NCBI GenBank assembly: GCA_965227265.1
Contig: OZ245738.1
Span: 682,001 to 746,000 of the forward strand
Source of the DNA: UBA2336 sp965227265
Lineage (GTDB): Bacteria > Bacteroidota > Bacteroidia > Cytophagales > Cyclobacteriaceae
Length of the DNA: 64,000 bases
Direction: 5' to 3'
Below the pieces are notes generated by a model that was not told where the DNA came from, searched no databases, and worked only from the letters and a program-made list of their open reading frames with translations. The position numbers and the translations under genes were made by a program. This document shows, piece by piece, positions 51,472-60,241 of this stretch; position 1 is the first letter of the stretch; each line of letters opens with the position of its first letter.

Positions 51472-53244
51472 TTATTTCAATGCGTTGCGGAAAGATTCGT
51501 TAGTCTGGTATTTAGCGAACTCAAGGTCAGACAATGCTGCTTCTTTGATAGAAGGATCAGCTTTAGCTGCGCTTGTTAAGTTGCTTACCACACCGCTTTC
51601 GTTGCTTAATCTCGCAGAAGCGATTGCTGCACCATAATATGCCCAGGCATGGTTAGGGTTCAGTTTAGTAGCTTCTCCGAAAGAAGTCAATGCATTCTGG
51701 TAGTCTTTGTTCAATACTTGTGCAAGACCTTTGTTGTAAAGGTTATCAGCTGTGTTTGCAGCAGCAGCTTCAGAGCTTACGGCAGCGCTATACTTAGCCA
51801 ATACAATTTCAGAAGAACCTTTTACACCATTCAAGCCAGCAGCATTGTCACCGCTTAAGCCTGAAGCTTTAACGGCATGATCGTAAGCAGCACGTGCATT
51901 TCCTTTCAGCATTTCTACTGAAGCAAGGTTAGCGTGTACTTCCGGAGCTTCCTGGATTTTAGCAGCTAAGTCAAGTTGAGCTTTTGCTTTATCAGCAAGA
52001 GCAGCCGCGTTAGCAGAGTTTTCAATTGCTTGTGCGATATACACAGCGCCTAAGTTGTTGTATGCGATCCAGCTGTTTGTTCCTTTTTTAGTAGCAGCAG
52101 AATAGATTGCTTCTTTTTCTTCTAATGAAGGAGTCAACGTAGCAGAATACAATAATTCTTCAAGTGTTAAAGTATCTGCAGATATAGAACCTGAAGCTAC
52201 TTGCTTAGATAATACAGCGATTTCAGCGTCTGTTTTCTTGTCTTTCAATGTCAAGATTTCAGTTTTAGCTGTTCTTAACTTAGGATACACATCTTTGAAT
52301 ACTTTCTTGTACGTAGAAAGTTTCTTGAATTGTCTTTCCTGATCTTCGAATGAACCACCCGCATTGATAATGTTGATATATTCTGATTTCTGCTCAGAGG
52401 TGATGCCTTCGTAAGAAGCAAGTTCATTTTTGAAGTTAGCCCAATCCTGTACAACTGGTTTCAGGATAAACTGGATTGAATCAGCTTTTCCTTTGTAGTC
52501 GTACTTTTTCATTTGTGCACGGTAGTATTTTTCGATCGCAGCAGCACGATCCGGAGAAAGTTTGCTGTTGATACGCTCAGCACCTTCTGGTGAATGAGTA
52601 CCGGTGATTGTTACTGTGCGGGTTACGTTTTTAGAAGCGATGAAAGCATCAAGTTGTTTACCTTTTGCGCTCTTCGTTTCAGAAGTTCTAAGTACTGATC
52701 TTCCTTGTTCGAAAATGAAATCAGGAATTACGACCGGTACAAGCTCTTCGCCATTGTTATATCCGTGTGATGCGAATGCAGCGTAAGAAACTGGTTTCAC
52801 CAAACGTGATGTTGTGATGATACCGGTTGCTACTTGCATACGTGGAGTTACTTTAGACTTTGTGCCTTTTGTAGCTACACCTTCAACTTCAAGCACACCT
52901 ACTTTCATAGCTTGCTCGTAACCGAAAGAGAATTTTTTAGTCAATGAAGGCTGTTGAGTAGAAGCATTAGGATAATCTTCTGCCTTAAACGCTACCGGAT
53001 CAAGAGCTTTTTCCTGCTCTCCGTACTTGTAGAAAGAGTTTACAGTGTAAACAGTGCCTTTCTTCAGCATTTTAACCGGAAGTGTAGCCGACATTTCGTA
53101 TGCTACTGTATCGTTATGGAGTTCGAGTGGGTTTGGCGTAACAGTTAAGTTCTGTTCTTTGGCCATTTTAACCATTTTTGGCAAGGTACAACCGGCCATT
53201 ACAAGGGCTCCAGCGACCAGAAATACGTAAACTAATTTTCTCAT
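51472..53244 (-). CDS. OmpA-like lipoprotein with TPR repeats
   Basis: A 590-residue lipoprotein (lipobox VMAGC, Cys19). An N-terminal beta-rich region of about 170 residues is followed by an OmpA-like peptidoglycan-binding fold (about 185-330; VTITGTHSPEGAERINSKLSPDRAA has the SxEGxxxxNxxLSxxRA pattern of the family) and a C-terminal array of TPR-type helical repeats (about 380-590; WIAYNNLGAVYIAQA, NPNHAWAYYGAAIASARL). It probably tethers or organises envelope components at the cell wall. Alanine-rich helices near the end are notable. Transcribed alone. Confidence 0.82.
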   Translation of the reverse strand: MRKLVYVFLVAGALVMAGCTLPKMVKMAKEQNLTVTPNPLELHNDTVAYEMSATLPVKMLKKGTVYTVNSFYKYGEQEKALDPVAFKAEDYPNASTQQPSLTKKFSFGYEQAMKVGVLEVEGVATKGTKSKVTPRMQVATGIITTSRLVKPVSYAAFASHGYNNGEELVPVVIPDFIFEQGRSVLRTSETKSAKGKQLDAFIASKNVTRTVTITGTHSPEGAERINSKLSPDRAAAIEKYYRAQMKKYDYKGKADSIQFILKPVVQDWANFKNELASYEGITSEQKSEYINIINAGGSFEDQERQFKKLSTYKKVFKDVYPKLRTAKTEILTLKDKKTDAEIAVLSKQVASGSISADTLTLEELLYSATLTPSLEEKEAIYSAATKKGTNSWIAYNNLGAVYIAQAIENSANAAALADKAKAQLDLAAKIQEAPEVHANLASVEMLKGNARAAYDHAVKASGLSGDNAAGLNGVKGSSEIVLAKYSAAVSSEAAAANTADNLYNKGLAQVLNKDYQNALTSFGEATKLNPNHAWAYYGAAIASARLSNESGVVSNLTSAAKADPSIKEAALSDLEFAKYQTNESFRNALK

Positions 53245-53362
53245 TGGATTTTAATTTGGTTGACTTTAATTGGAGGTAGTAAAACTACGTTTATATCGTT
53301 TTTTTTGCAATTATAGTCAAAAAATAAAGATTTTGACCTGAGGTTAAGGTTTAGACGAACCT

Positions 53363-53370
53363 TATATTTG
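53363..53370 (+). promoter_or_regulatory. -7 element (TATATTTG) for the PspC gene
   Basis: Exact TAnnTTTG about 65 bases before the PspC ATG at 53436. A TTTTG lies 27 bases upstream, longer than the usual 19-21 spacing, so only the -7 part is convincing. Confidence 0.45.
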
Positions 53371-53435
53371 TAAACGAACGTTTAGGTCGTTGAACTACCG
53401 TATTTTAAAGATGAGAGGGTATAAATACTGTGAAA

Positions 53436-53654
53436 ATGATAGATAAAATCCAGTTTTTCTTTGAACGTAACGCGTTTGGAGTGTGTAATCGGCTCGGTGA
53501 ACTGATGGGAATCGCGACTTCCAACATCCGGCTGTTTTTTATTTATGCATCTTTCCTTACGCTTGGATCGCCTGTGCTGATCTACCTGGCGCTGGCATTT
53601 ATCATGAACATCCGTAAATATCTGCGCAAGCGTAACCCGATCTGGGATTACTAG
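53436..53654 (+). CDS. PspC domain protein
   Basis: A 72-residue protein from the ATG at 53436; the GTG two codons earlier is less likely. The FFERNAFGVCNRLGELMGIATSNIRLFFIYAS segment with GVC and a single hydrophobic helix (SPVLIYLALAFIM) matches the PspC family of small membrane-associated stress proteins. The tail RKYLRKRNPIWDY is basic. Its stop overlaps the stop of the convergent glycosyltransferase gene by 4 bases. Confidence 0.8.
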   Translation: MIDKIQFFFERNAFGVCNRLGELMGIATSNIRLFFIYASFLTLGSPVLIYLALAFIMNIRKYLRKRNPIWDY

Positions 53655-54655
53655 TCGACTTTTACCTGCTTTTTTTTGAGAATAAAGTGATCCCAGATGA
53701 TGGATCCGGAATATGTATTCCTAACGGTAAACGGGTACTTCTTAAGCGCTCTCCGTTTATTGCTGTTCCTACCCAATTTTTTAATGAAATGATAATGTGC
53801 TTTGAACACAGCACGGGTATCACCTGTCTTTCCGGAAAGCAGGAATTTTAGTGCAGCAACATAATCAAGTAAAACTCTTAGCGGTAACTTCCAGATTAGG
53901 TTGCCACTGCTCCAATGCTTGTACACCAGGCTTAATCCATTGCGAAAATTGTAATACGTTTTGCGTGGATTGGATTTGGAAAGTGTTCCGCCACCCACAT
54001 GATATACGGTACTTTCAGCGCAATAATAGACCTTAGATCCAGTGCGTTGTATCTTCCAGCATAAATCAATTTCTTCCATGTGTGCGAAGAAATCCTCATC
54101 AAGCCCTTCAAGCTCATGATAGATTTTTGAACGAATCACAAGGCATGCACCGGTTGCCCAAAACACTTCGCGTGTATCGTTATATTGACCGGAATCTTTT
54201 TCAGTTTCATCAAATAATCGTCCGCGACAAAAAGGATAACCCAATGAATCAATAAATCCGCCTGCAGCTCCGGCATATTCAAAATGATCTTTTTCGTTGT
54301 AGGCAAGAATTTTCGGTTGAACCGCAGCAATGTTTGAATTCTGATCAAGAAGAGCAACAAGGGGAGCAAGCCAGTTTGGAGTTACTTCAACATCTGAGTT
54401 TAGTAAAACGAAGTATTCGGCATCAACTTGTTTGAGAGCCCGATTGTATCCGCCACAAAATCCATAGTTGTTGTCAAGTTGGATCAACTCAACCGTTGGG
54501 AATTTTTGTTTGAGAACATTAACGGATAGATCCGTTGAGCCATTGTCCGCTACAATGATTTTTGCATCTCCGGAATGGTCGAGTACTAACGGCAAGAACT
54601 CCCGAAGAAATTTTTCTCCGTTATAATTCAGAATAACAACTGCAGTCTTATTCAA
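53651..54655 (-). CDS. Family 2 glycosyltransferase
   Basis: A 334-residue GT-A enzyme. The N-terminal AVVILNYNGEKFLREFLPLVLDHS and IIVADNGSTDLSV blocks, the FVLLNSDVEVTPNW acceptor-side motif with the D-x-D-like pair, and GLDEDFFAHMEEIDLCWK near residue 195 are typical of GT2 rhamnosyl- or galactosyltransferases of cell-surface polysaccharides. A C-terminal amphipathic or hydrophobic segment (PLRVLLDYVAALKFLLSG) may contact the membrane. It is the last gene of the hisS-hutH-cargo-ybaB run. Confidence 0.88.
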   Translation of the reverse strand: MNKTAVVILNYNGEKFLREFLPLVLDHSGDAKIIVADNGSTDLSVNVLKQKFPTVELIQLDNNYGFCGGYNRALKQVDAEYFVLLNSDVEVTPNWLAPLVALLDQNSNIAAVQPKILAYNEKDHFEYAGAAGGFIDSLGYPFCRGRLFDETEKDSGQYNDTREVFWATGACLVIRSKIYHELEGLDEDFFAHMEEIDLCWKIQRTGSKVYYCAESTVYHVGGGTLSKSNPRKTYYNFRNGLSLVYKHWSSGNLIWKLPLRVLLDYVAALKFLLSGKTGDTRAVFKAHYHFIKKLGRNSNKRRALKKYPFTVRNTYSGSIIWDHFILKKKQVKVD

Positions 54656-54666
54656 CCTTGTAACAA

Positions 54667-54701
54667 TCTTATGTCTAACGTCTAAAATCTTACGTCTATT
54701 A
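54667..54701. repeat. Tandem TCTTAYGTCTA repeat between ybaB and the glycosyltransferase gene
   Basis: Two imperfect units, ATCTTATGTCTAACGTCTAAA (54667-54687) and ATCTTACGTCTATT (54688-54701), each with the core TTAYGTCTA. Similar TTATGTCTAACGTCTA units occur as intergenic repeats in Bacteroidota genomes, to my knowledge. It reaches into the ybaB stop codon. Confidence 0.55.
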
Positions 54702-55037
54702 TGATCCCATCAAACTACTCAAATCCATACCAGGAATATTAGGAATTAATCCATCGGTAGCCTTGCGCATTTCTTCTTTCGCTAAAACTTCAACTTCTTC
54801 CAACGCTTTGTTAACAGCGGCCACTACTAAATCCTGGATGAGAATTTTATCATCGGCTTTTAAAATAGTAGCATCTATATCCAACGCGATAAGTTGCTTC
54901 TTTCCATTGACAGTTGCCTTAACCATTCCGCCACCCGATTCTCCATTTGCTGAAATCTTGACAAGGCTATCCTGAGCTTCTTTCATACGGGCCTGAACTT
55001 CTTTCATTTTGCCCATCATTTTCATCATGTCGAACAT
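54699..55037 (-). CDS. ybaB: YbaB/EbfC nucleoid-associated protein
   Basis: A 112-residue DNA-binding protein from the ATG at 55037 (MFDMMKMMGKMKEVQARMKE). The longer frame to 55121 would add 28 residues overlapping the cargo gene and lacks family resemblance. The helical N-terminus followed by GGGMVKATVNGKKQLIALDID and the C-terminal helical part match YbaB, a dimeric protein that coats DNA and is usually encoded with dnaX and recR; here it lies elsewhere, in the hisS run. Confidence 0.9.
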   Translation of the reverse strand: MFDMMKMMGKMKEVQARMKEAQDSLVKISANGESGGGMVKATVNGKKQLIALDIDATILKADDKILIQDLVVAAVNKALEEVEVLAKEEMRKATDGLIPNIPGMDLSSLMGS

Positions 55038-55089
55038 ATGCGTGATTTTTAAGTGGCGGTGAATTGCTGTGCAAGCTACAGCTTTATCA

Positions 55090-56979
55090 TTATTTTTTTC
55101 GAAGGAGCATAACCGATCCATCGCGCTTGAACGATCTGCCGGTTTTGTCTTTCAGGGTTGCGGTAAAGGTGTACGTCCCTTCCGGTTGGGGCTGGCCGTT
55201 GAACTTTCCATCCCATCCTTTTAGTAAATCTGTAGTGGAATAGATCATCTCGCCCCAGCGATTGAAAATTTTCATCTCGAAATGAGCGATGAATTCTTCC
55301 GTAACGAAGACTTTAAACATTTCGTTTTCAACCGGCCCCTGATTATCAGGAGTAAATGCTTTTGGATAGGCAAAGCGCAAGCCCCTGACGGCCATAACCT
55401 CATTGGAAACCGATTGTTCATTGCCAACGTCATCATTAGGCACAGCCCGGACTACAAAATAATAGCCCTGGTCAGTAAGGTCATTATCGGTATAGGTTAA
55501 TGCGGATCCAAGATTAAATGTTTCAGGACCATTATGTTGAAGATCATACTTATCTAATTCATACCGCATAACACCAGAAGCCCAGCCCGTATATGCGCTC
55601 CAGGTGAGAATGATATCGTCATTGCTATTGGTACTGTAACCTAAAATGATCGGACAGGTGACTATACCCGGATTGCTTGTGTTACCACATTCATCTATAT
55701 AATCAATTCGATAGCAGTAATGGTTATCAATTTTGTAATCAGTATCGGTGTATTGTGTTACTGAGACTTCGCTTTCTATTGAACTGAACGATCCTCCATT
55801 AGATTGTCTGAGTACGGAATATGTTTCGGCTGTAAAAACTGCATCGGGTTGCCAGATTAGGTCAACGCTTCCTCCGTTCACTACACTCGTAACTTCATCA
55901 ATAGCTGTAGGCACGTTGGTAGAGATAGCGGTAACACAACGAATAGTAGAAAAACTTGTGCCGTCCGCATAGTTCGTTATAATCTGATAGCAGTTTTCTG
56001 TTCCGCAGGTGACAGCGTTATCCACGAATGTGGTAGCTAATGTTGACGGGATGAGCGTAACTTCGTCTTTAACAATTGTGAAGTTACTGACACCCGTAAG
56101 AGATGTTGTCCAAGTAAGGTTATTGGCATTATTTTGTGCACTCACGGCAAGGTCAGCACTGCAGATGGTGGGAGAATATAACACACCTCCTGCACAAGGA
56201 TTAACTTTACCAAGCCTGAAGCAGTAAAAGTTGTCGTCAGTATTAAGGCCAGGTATAGTTGCCGTGCTTACGCCATACAGATTTCCCAGATTTTGAAACG
56301 TTCCTCCATTAACAGCAATCTCCAGTCGGTATAAAACATTCTGTTGGGTATTCAATTGCAGGTCAATGGTTGAATTATTCGTAATGATTAATTGATTGAT
56401 CAAGTGGTTAAAAGGCGGAAAGGGAAATGAAATATTTCGATTGGCAGGTGGAAGACAATTATCATCAGAGGCGGCATTTTTTCCGTGAACCGAAACAGTT
56501 CCTGAACTGGTAAACGTATGATTTACCGGTGACGAGCCTCGCGGAATCTCGACAGTTGCTGTGGCATCATCGCTATATTCAATAATGTATGAGTCGTAAT
56601 TTGTATCCGTGACTTTTACCTGAACTTGATTTCCGCTACAGCTATAGACTTCAAAAGTGGGTTGAATGTTTGGAAAAACTGTAATGGGAATGGAATCCGG
56701 GCCCCGACCAGCATCATAATTTACAAACAGCATGTATGTGCCTGGGTTTACGTACTGGTGAGTAAAAACTCCGCCCGATGGAGGGGCGCCCTCACCCCAA
56801 TCAACCGAACAATTACCGTTACAACTTTCAACAAGTTCGGTATCTGTAATGGTGATGGTAAACGGAGCACAACCTTTTTGTTGATCTACTTCAAACCAAC
56901 CCTTAATACTTGTATATGGCTGTGCTGCAGCAATAGCCGGAAGGAAAGCAATTAAAAGAAGGACATGCCGCACATTCAT
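55090..56979 (-). CDS. Secreted protein with PKD domain and T9SS type B / gliding-associated C-terminal domain
   Basis: A 629-residue protein with signal peptide (cleavage near AIAAAQ). A PKD-like domain (about 20-110; CAPFTITITDTELV ... VDWGEGAPPSG) is followed by beta-sandwich repeats of fibronectin-III character (about 190-500) and a C-terminal sorting domain of about 90 residues (YPKAFTPDNQGP ... FNRWGEMIYSTTDLLKGWDG ... GTYTFTATLKD) of the CHU_C/type B class, exported by the type IX system. It follows hutH with a 4-base overlap. Confidence 0.87.
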   Translation of the reverse strand: MNVRHVLLLIAFLPAIAAAQPYTSIKGWFEVDQQKGCAPFTITITDTELVESCNGNCSVDWGEGAPPSGGVFTHQYVNPGTYMLFVNYDAGRGPDSIPITVFPNIQPTFEVYSCSGNQVQVKVTDTNYDSYIIEYSDDATATVEIPRGSSPVNHTFTSSGTVSVHGKNAASDDNCLPPANRNISFPFPPFNHLINQLIITNNSTIDLQLNTQQNVLYRLEIAVNGGTFQNLGNLYGVSTATIPGLNTDDNFYCFRLGKVNPCAGGVLYSPTICSADLAVSAQNNANNLTWTTSLTGVSNFTIVKDEVTLIPSTLATTFVDNAVTCGTENCYQIITNYADGTSFSTIRCVTAISTNVPTAIDEVTSVVNGGSVDLIWQPDAVFTAETYSVLRQSNGGSFSSIESEVSVTQYTDTDYKIDNHYCYRIDYIDECGNTSNPGIVTCPIILGYSTNSNDDIILTWSAYTGWASGVMRYELDKYDLQHNGPETFNLGSALTYTDNDLTDQGYYFVVRAVPNDDVGNEQSVSNEVMAVRGLRFAYPKAFTPDNQGPVENEMFKVFVTEEFIAHFEMKIFNRWGEMIYSTTDLLKGWDGKFNGQPQPEGTYTFTATLKDKTGRSFKRDGSVMLLRKK

Positions 56980-58466
56980 TCTAGCGTAAATTCACGGATA
57001 AATTTCTCAGTTTTCCTCATATCATCGTGCAACACACGATCTTCTTCTATAAACGGAACATGCTGCCGGAAAGTATTGACAAGATTTTCCAAGACAGGAG
57101 AAGTTTTTAAAGGTTTCCGGAACGCGATTGCTTGAGCAGCAGTGAGCAATTCAATGGCTAAGATAGAATAAACATTATTCACGACACGGTAGGCCTTCGT
57201 AGCCGCATTTGCGCCCATACTCACATGATCTTCCTGGCCATTAGAAGAGACAATTGAATCTACAGAAGCCGGTGTGCAAAGTTGCTTATTCTGACTTACT
57301 AAAGAAGCAGCTGTGTATTGCGGAATCATCATACCCGAATTAATACCCGGATTAGCGACAAGGTAATTCGGCAAGTCGCGCGAACCGCTGATAAGCTGAT
57401 ACGTTCTGCGTTCAGAAATATTACCAAGTTCGGCAAGCGCAATCGCCAGAAAATCCAGTGATAAAGCTAATGGCTGACCATGAAAATTTCCACCTGAGAT
57501 AATTAAATCATCATCCGGGAAAACGTTCGGGTTATCGGTAACGCTGTTAGCTTCGGTGAGTATAACGTTAGTCACATGCTCAATCGCGTCAAGACTTGCG
57601 CCATGCACTTGTGGAATGCACCGGAAAGAATAGGGATCCTGAACATGCTTTTTATTCTGCTTGATCAATTGACTTCCGATCAACAAGTTTTCAATTTCCT
57701 GGGCAACTACAACCTGTCCTTTTTGAGGACGGATGAGGTGAACGTATTTCATGAATGGTTCGATACGACCATCAAACGCATCCAGCGAAAGCGCACCAAT
57801 CATGTTGGCAAGCTTGATAATTCGGTGGGCATGCAGCGTACACCAAACACCGTATGCATTCATGAACTGAGTTCCGTTCAACAAGGCTAAGCCTTCCTTT
57901 GCTTGCAGATGGATGGAATCCCACCCGAATTTTTTGTTAAGATCAGCTCCGGTAAAACTTTTTCCAGAAACGTTAACTTCACCTAATCCAATTAAAGGCA
58001 ATGAAAGATGCGCAAGTGGAGCCAGGTCGCCCGAAGCACCGAGTGAACCCATTTCATACACAACCGGGAAGATGTTGTTATTAAAATAATCTGCTAATCG
58101 CTGAACGGTGTCTACTTGAACTCCGGAATAACCATACGAAAGCGACTGAACTTTAAGAAAGAGCATCAGCCGAACAATCTCATCCGGAATTTCAGGCCCC
58201 GTTCCGCAAGCATGTGACTTTACTAAATTCTCCTGCAGCTTTTCAAGATCGTTAGGGGAGATGTTCTTGTTGTATAAAGAACCGAAGCCGGTATTGATTC
58301 CATAGATCGGCTCTTTTGTATTCTTTGCTTTATCGTCAAGATATGTTCTGCAGCGCTGGATTTTTTCTTTTGCACTGGCAGACAGCTCAAGCTTAATCGT
58401 GTTGTTGAGAATGGCCGACAGGTCTTTCAACGTCAGCATTTTTTCTGAAATAGAATGGGTTGCCAT
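56976..58466 (-). CDS. hutH: Histidine ammonia-lyase
   Basis: A 496-residue MIO-type lyase. The ASG triad that forms the MIO cofactor is at residues 144-146 (GSLGASGDLAPLAH). The motif KSHACGTG near residue 84-90 with Ser-His is the histidine-specific form; tyrosine or phenylalanine lyases carry other residues here. Other hut genes are absent. Its start abuts the hisS stop without a gap and its stop overlaps the secreted cargo gene by 4 bases, an unusual pairing of histidine charging and histidine deamination. Confidence 0.88.
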   Translation of the reverse strand: MATHSISEKMLTLKDLSAILNNTIKLELSASAKEKIQRCRTYLDDKAKNTKEPIYGINTGFGSLYNKNISPNDLEKLQENLVKSHACGTGPEIPDEIVRLMLFLKVQSLSYGYSGVQVDTVQRLADYFNNNIFPVVYEMGSLGASGDLAPLAHLSLPLIGLGEVNVSGKSFTGADLNKKFGWDSIHLQAKEGLALLNGTQFMNAYGVWCTLHAHRIIKLANMIGALSLDAFDGRIEPFMKYVHLIRPQKGQVVVAQEIENLLIGSQLIKQNKKHVQDPYSFRCIPQVHGASLDAIEHVTNVILTEANSVTDNPNVFPDDDLIISGGNFHGQPLALSLDFLAIALAELGNISERRTYQLISGSRDLPNYLVANPGINSGMMIPQYTAASLVSQNKQLCTPASVDSIVSSNGQEDHVSMGANAATKAYRVVNNVYSILAIELLTAAQAIAFRKPLKTSPVLENLVNTFRQHVPFIEEDRVLHDDMRKTEKFIREFTLE

Positions 58467-59837
58467 TTATGCTTTCAGTTTCTGAATGATTTGCTGAACG
58501 GTAAGTTTTTCCTGATCACCCGTTTCCATGTTCTTGAAAGTGAGGAAACCGTTTTTGGTTTCTTCTGAGCCAATGACGATAGCGTATGGAATCATTTTCT
58601 TGTTCGCGTAATCAAGCTGCTTTTTCATTTTAGCTTGATCGTGATAAACTTCTGCTGAAATTCCGGCTGCGCGTAGCGCACTGAGTTCTTTCAATCCAAA
58701 GCGTTGTGTTTCTTCATCGAAATGACAAATTAGGATTTTCGTTGAGGCTTGAGCTTCTTTTGGGAAGAGGTTTAATTCTTCCATGGCATCATACAAACGA
58801 TCCACGCCAAACGAAAAACCAACACCCGATAAATTTTCTTTATCGCCAAAGGCAGCGGTAAGATTATCGTAACGACCGCCACCACTAACACTTCCAATCG
58901 ATACGTTATTAATTTTCACTTCGAAGATGCAGCCTGTGTAATAACTTAAACCTCGCGCTAATGCGATGTCAAACTCAACGTGTTTATCATCGCTGTTGTA
59001 ATCGCGTAACAAACGCAACACTGCACTCAATTGGCTTACACCTTTATCGCCTTTTTCAGATTGTTCAAACTTATCGTTCAGGAAGACAATCTTTTGAGAG
59101 GTTGTTCCCTGAAAATTCAGAATCTCAAAAACAGTCTCAAGACTTTTTGCCGTGAACCCTTTGCTTAGCAATTCTTCTTTTACTTTTTCTTCTCCGATCT
59201 TATCCAGCTTATCAATCGCAACGAATAAAGCTGTTTGATTTTCTTTTGCACCGGCTAATTCGGCAAGACCGGTTAGTACACCACGGTGATTTACCTTAAT
59301 CGTATAGTCTTCAATCTTCAGCGTTTGGAAAACTTCACGAATCATTAAAATGATTTCCGCTTCGCATGTCAAAGAATCTGTTCCTACAACATCCGCATCG
59401 CACTGATAGAACTCACGGTAGCGGCCTTTCTGCGGTCGGTCAGCCCGCCATACTGGTTGTATCTGGTAACGCTTGAAAGGAGAGGAGATCTCGTGCTTAT
59501 TCATTACCACATAGCGTGCGAATGGAACGGTGAGGTCGTAGCGGAGGCCTTTTTCGGAAATGTCTGAAGTTACGAGTTTCGAGTTTCGAGATTCGAGCTT
59601 CGAAATGTCAACATCTTTAAGATAATCTCCTGAGTTAAGTATTTTGAATAATAACTGATCACCTTCTTCACCGTACTTCCCGGTCAAAGTCGAAAGATTC
59701 TCCATAGCCGGAGTCTCCAGCGGCTGAAACCCGAACTTCTGAAACACTTTTCTGATCGCATCCAGAATGTACTGGCGTTTTGCCATCACAGCAGGTCCAA
59801 AATCTCGTGTTCCCTTCGGTAAAGTCGGCTTCTCCAT
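58467..59837 (-). CDS. hisS: Histidyl-tRNA synthetase with inserted repeat
   Basis: A 456-residue class II synthetase. Motifs: PKGTRDFGP at the N-terminus, GLRYDLTVPFARYVV near residue 97 (motif 2 region), YREFYQCDADVVG, LARGLSYYTGCIFEV and GGGRYDNLTAAFG (motif 3), then the anticodon-binding domain. Between LKDVD and DISEKGLRYD (about residues 78-92) there are about 14 residues, SKLESRNSKLVT, encoded by a tandem heptamer; the equivalent loop in most HisRS proteins is shorter. The protein otherwise looks intact. Confidence 0.95.
   Translation of the reverse strand: MEKPTLPKGTRDFGPAVMAKRQYILDAIRKVFQKFGFQPLETPAMENLSTLTGKYGEEGDQLLFKILNSGDYLKDVDISKLESRNSKLVTSDISEKGLRYDLTVPFARYVVMNKHEISSPFKRYQIQPVWRADRPQKGRYREFYQCDADVVGTDSLTCEAEIILMIREVFQTLKIEDYTIKVNHRGVLTGLAELAGAKENQTALFVAIDKLDKIGEEKVKEELLSKGFTAKSLETVFEILNFQGTTSQKIVFLNDKFEQSEKGDKGVSQLSAVLRLLRDYNSDDKHVEFDIALARGLSYYTGCIFEVKINNVSIGSVSGGGRYDNLTAAFGDKENLSGVGFSFGVDRLYDAMEELNLFPKEAQASTKILICHFDEETQRFGLKELSALRAAGISAEVYHDQAKMKKQLDYANKKMIPYAIVIGSEETKNGFLTFKNMETGDQEKLTVQQIIQKLKA
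59574..59604. repeat. Tandem heptamer (GAGNTTC) repeat inside hisS
   Basis: Four consecutive heptamers GAGTTTC, GAGTTTC, GAGATTC, GAGCTTC (59574-59601) then GAA. On the coding strand these give SKLESRN and SKLVT, a reading frame I recall from Bacteroidota small tandem repeats (NSKLETRNSK-like). The insert keeps the hisS frame. Confidence 0.8.
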
Positions 59838-59849
59838 ACAAGCGCAATA

Positions 59850-59910
59850 TGATCAGGATTTGAGGATTTTGGGATTTTCAGGATGCTTTTTTGATCAGGA
59901 TTTGAGGATT
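59850..59910. repeat. Direct repeat TGATCAGGATTTGAGGATT
   Basis: Two identical 19-base copies at 59850-59868 and 59892-59910, 42 bases apart, with a related TTTTGGGATTTTCAGGAT spacer. GATCAGGATTTGAGGATT units are a known type of Bacteroidota intergenic repeat. They lie in the gap between hisS and the small basic gene, and could extend the hisS leader. Confidence 0.7.
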
Positions 59911-59954
59911 CCAGAACTTTGACGATGTTTTTATCTTTGATAAGTCGGTTAGGG

Positions 59955-59985
59955 TTGTAAAATCGACAAATCTTACGCATTTTTG
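59955..59985 (+). promoter_or_regulatory. Probable promoter of the small basic protein gene
   Basis: TTG (59955-59957), 20 bases, then CATTTTTG (59978-59985), one mismatch from TAnnTTTG. Spacing is canonical. The start would be about 16 bases before the ATG at 60007. Confidence 0.55.
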
Positions 59986-60006
59986 CGCCCTCAAAATAGC
60001 ATAGTC

Positions 60007-60171
60007 ATGGGCGTTACAAGATTGAAAAGAAAGAATCGCAAGGATAAGTCAAAGTCGGCTGTTAGACGCCAATCGTTGAAAATCCAGAATTTCCAGCCGG
60101 TTATAAAGTCGGTTGATGTGGAAGCAATCAAAGAAGAATTCAAAGCAAAAGCCAGTAAGAAAAAGGCTTAA
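60007..60171 (+). CDS. Small basic protein, probable ribosome-associated
   Basis: A 54-residue highly basic protein (begins MGVTRLKRKNRKDKSKS and ends EEFKAKASKKKA); the upstream in-frame start at 59983 lies within the promoter. RLKRKxRKxKSK suggests RNA binding. Short basic proteins of this type, with the PVIKxVDVEAIK motif, occur across Bacteroidota, and a ribosomal or translation-associated role is likely but not proved. It has its own promoter and terminator. Confidence 0.7.
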   Translation: MGVTRLKRKNRKDKSKSAVRRQSLKIQNFQPVIKSVDVEAIKEEFKAKASKKKA

Positions 60172-60198
60172 TTGCTTAGACAATATTTACTTATTTTG

Positions 60199-60228
60199 AA
60201 CCCTGACGCGAAACCGTTGGGGTTTTTT
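60199..60228 (+). terminator. Intrinsic terminator after the small basic gene
   Basis: Ten-base stem AACCCTGACG (60199-60208) with CGTTGGGGTT (60215-60224), including two G-U pairs, loop CGAAAC, and a T-run to 60228. Confidence 0.85.
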
Positions 60229-60241
60229 ATTTAACAACTAC

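Noticed and set aside
59574..59604. Tandem heptamers as the start of a CRISPR array
   Set aside because: Units are 7 bases, contiguous, without spacers, and in frame inside hisS. No direct repeats of 24-40 bases with spacers occur in the window.
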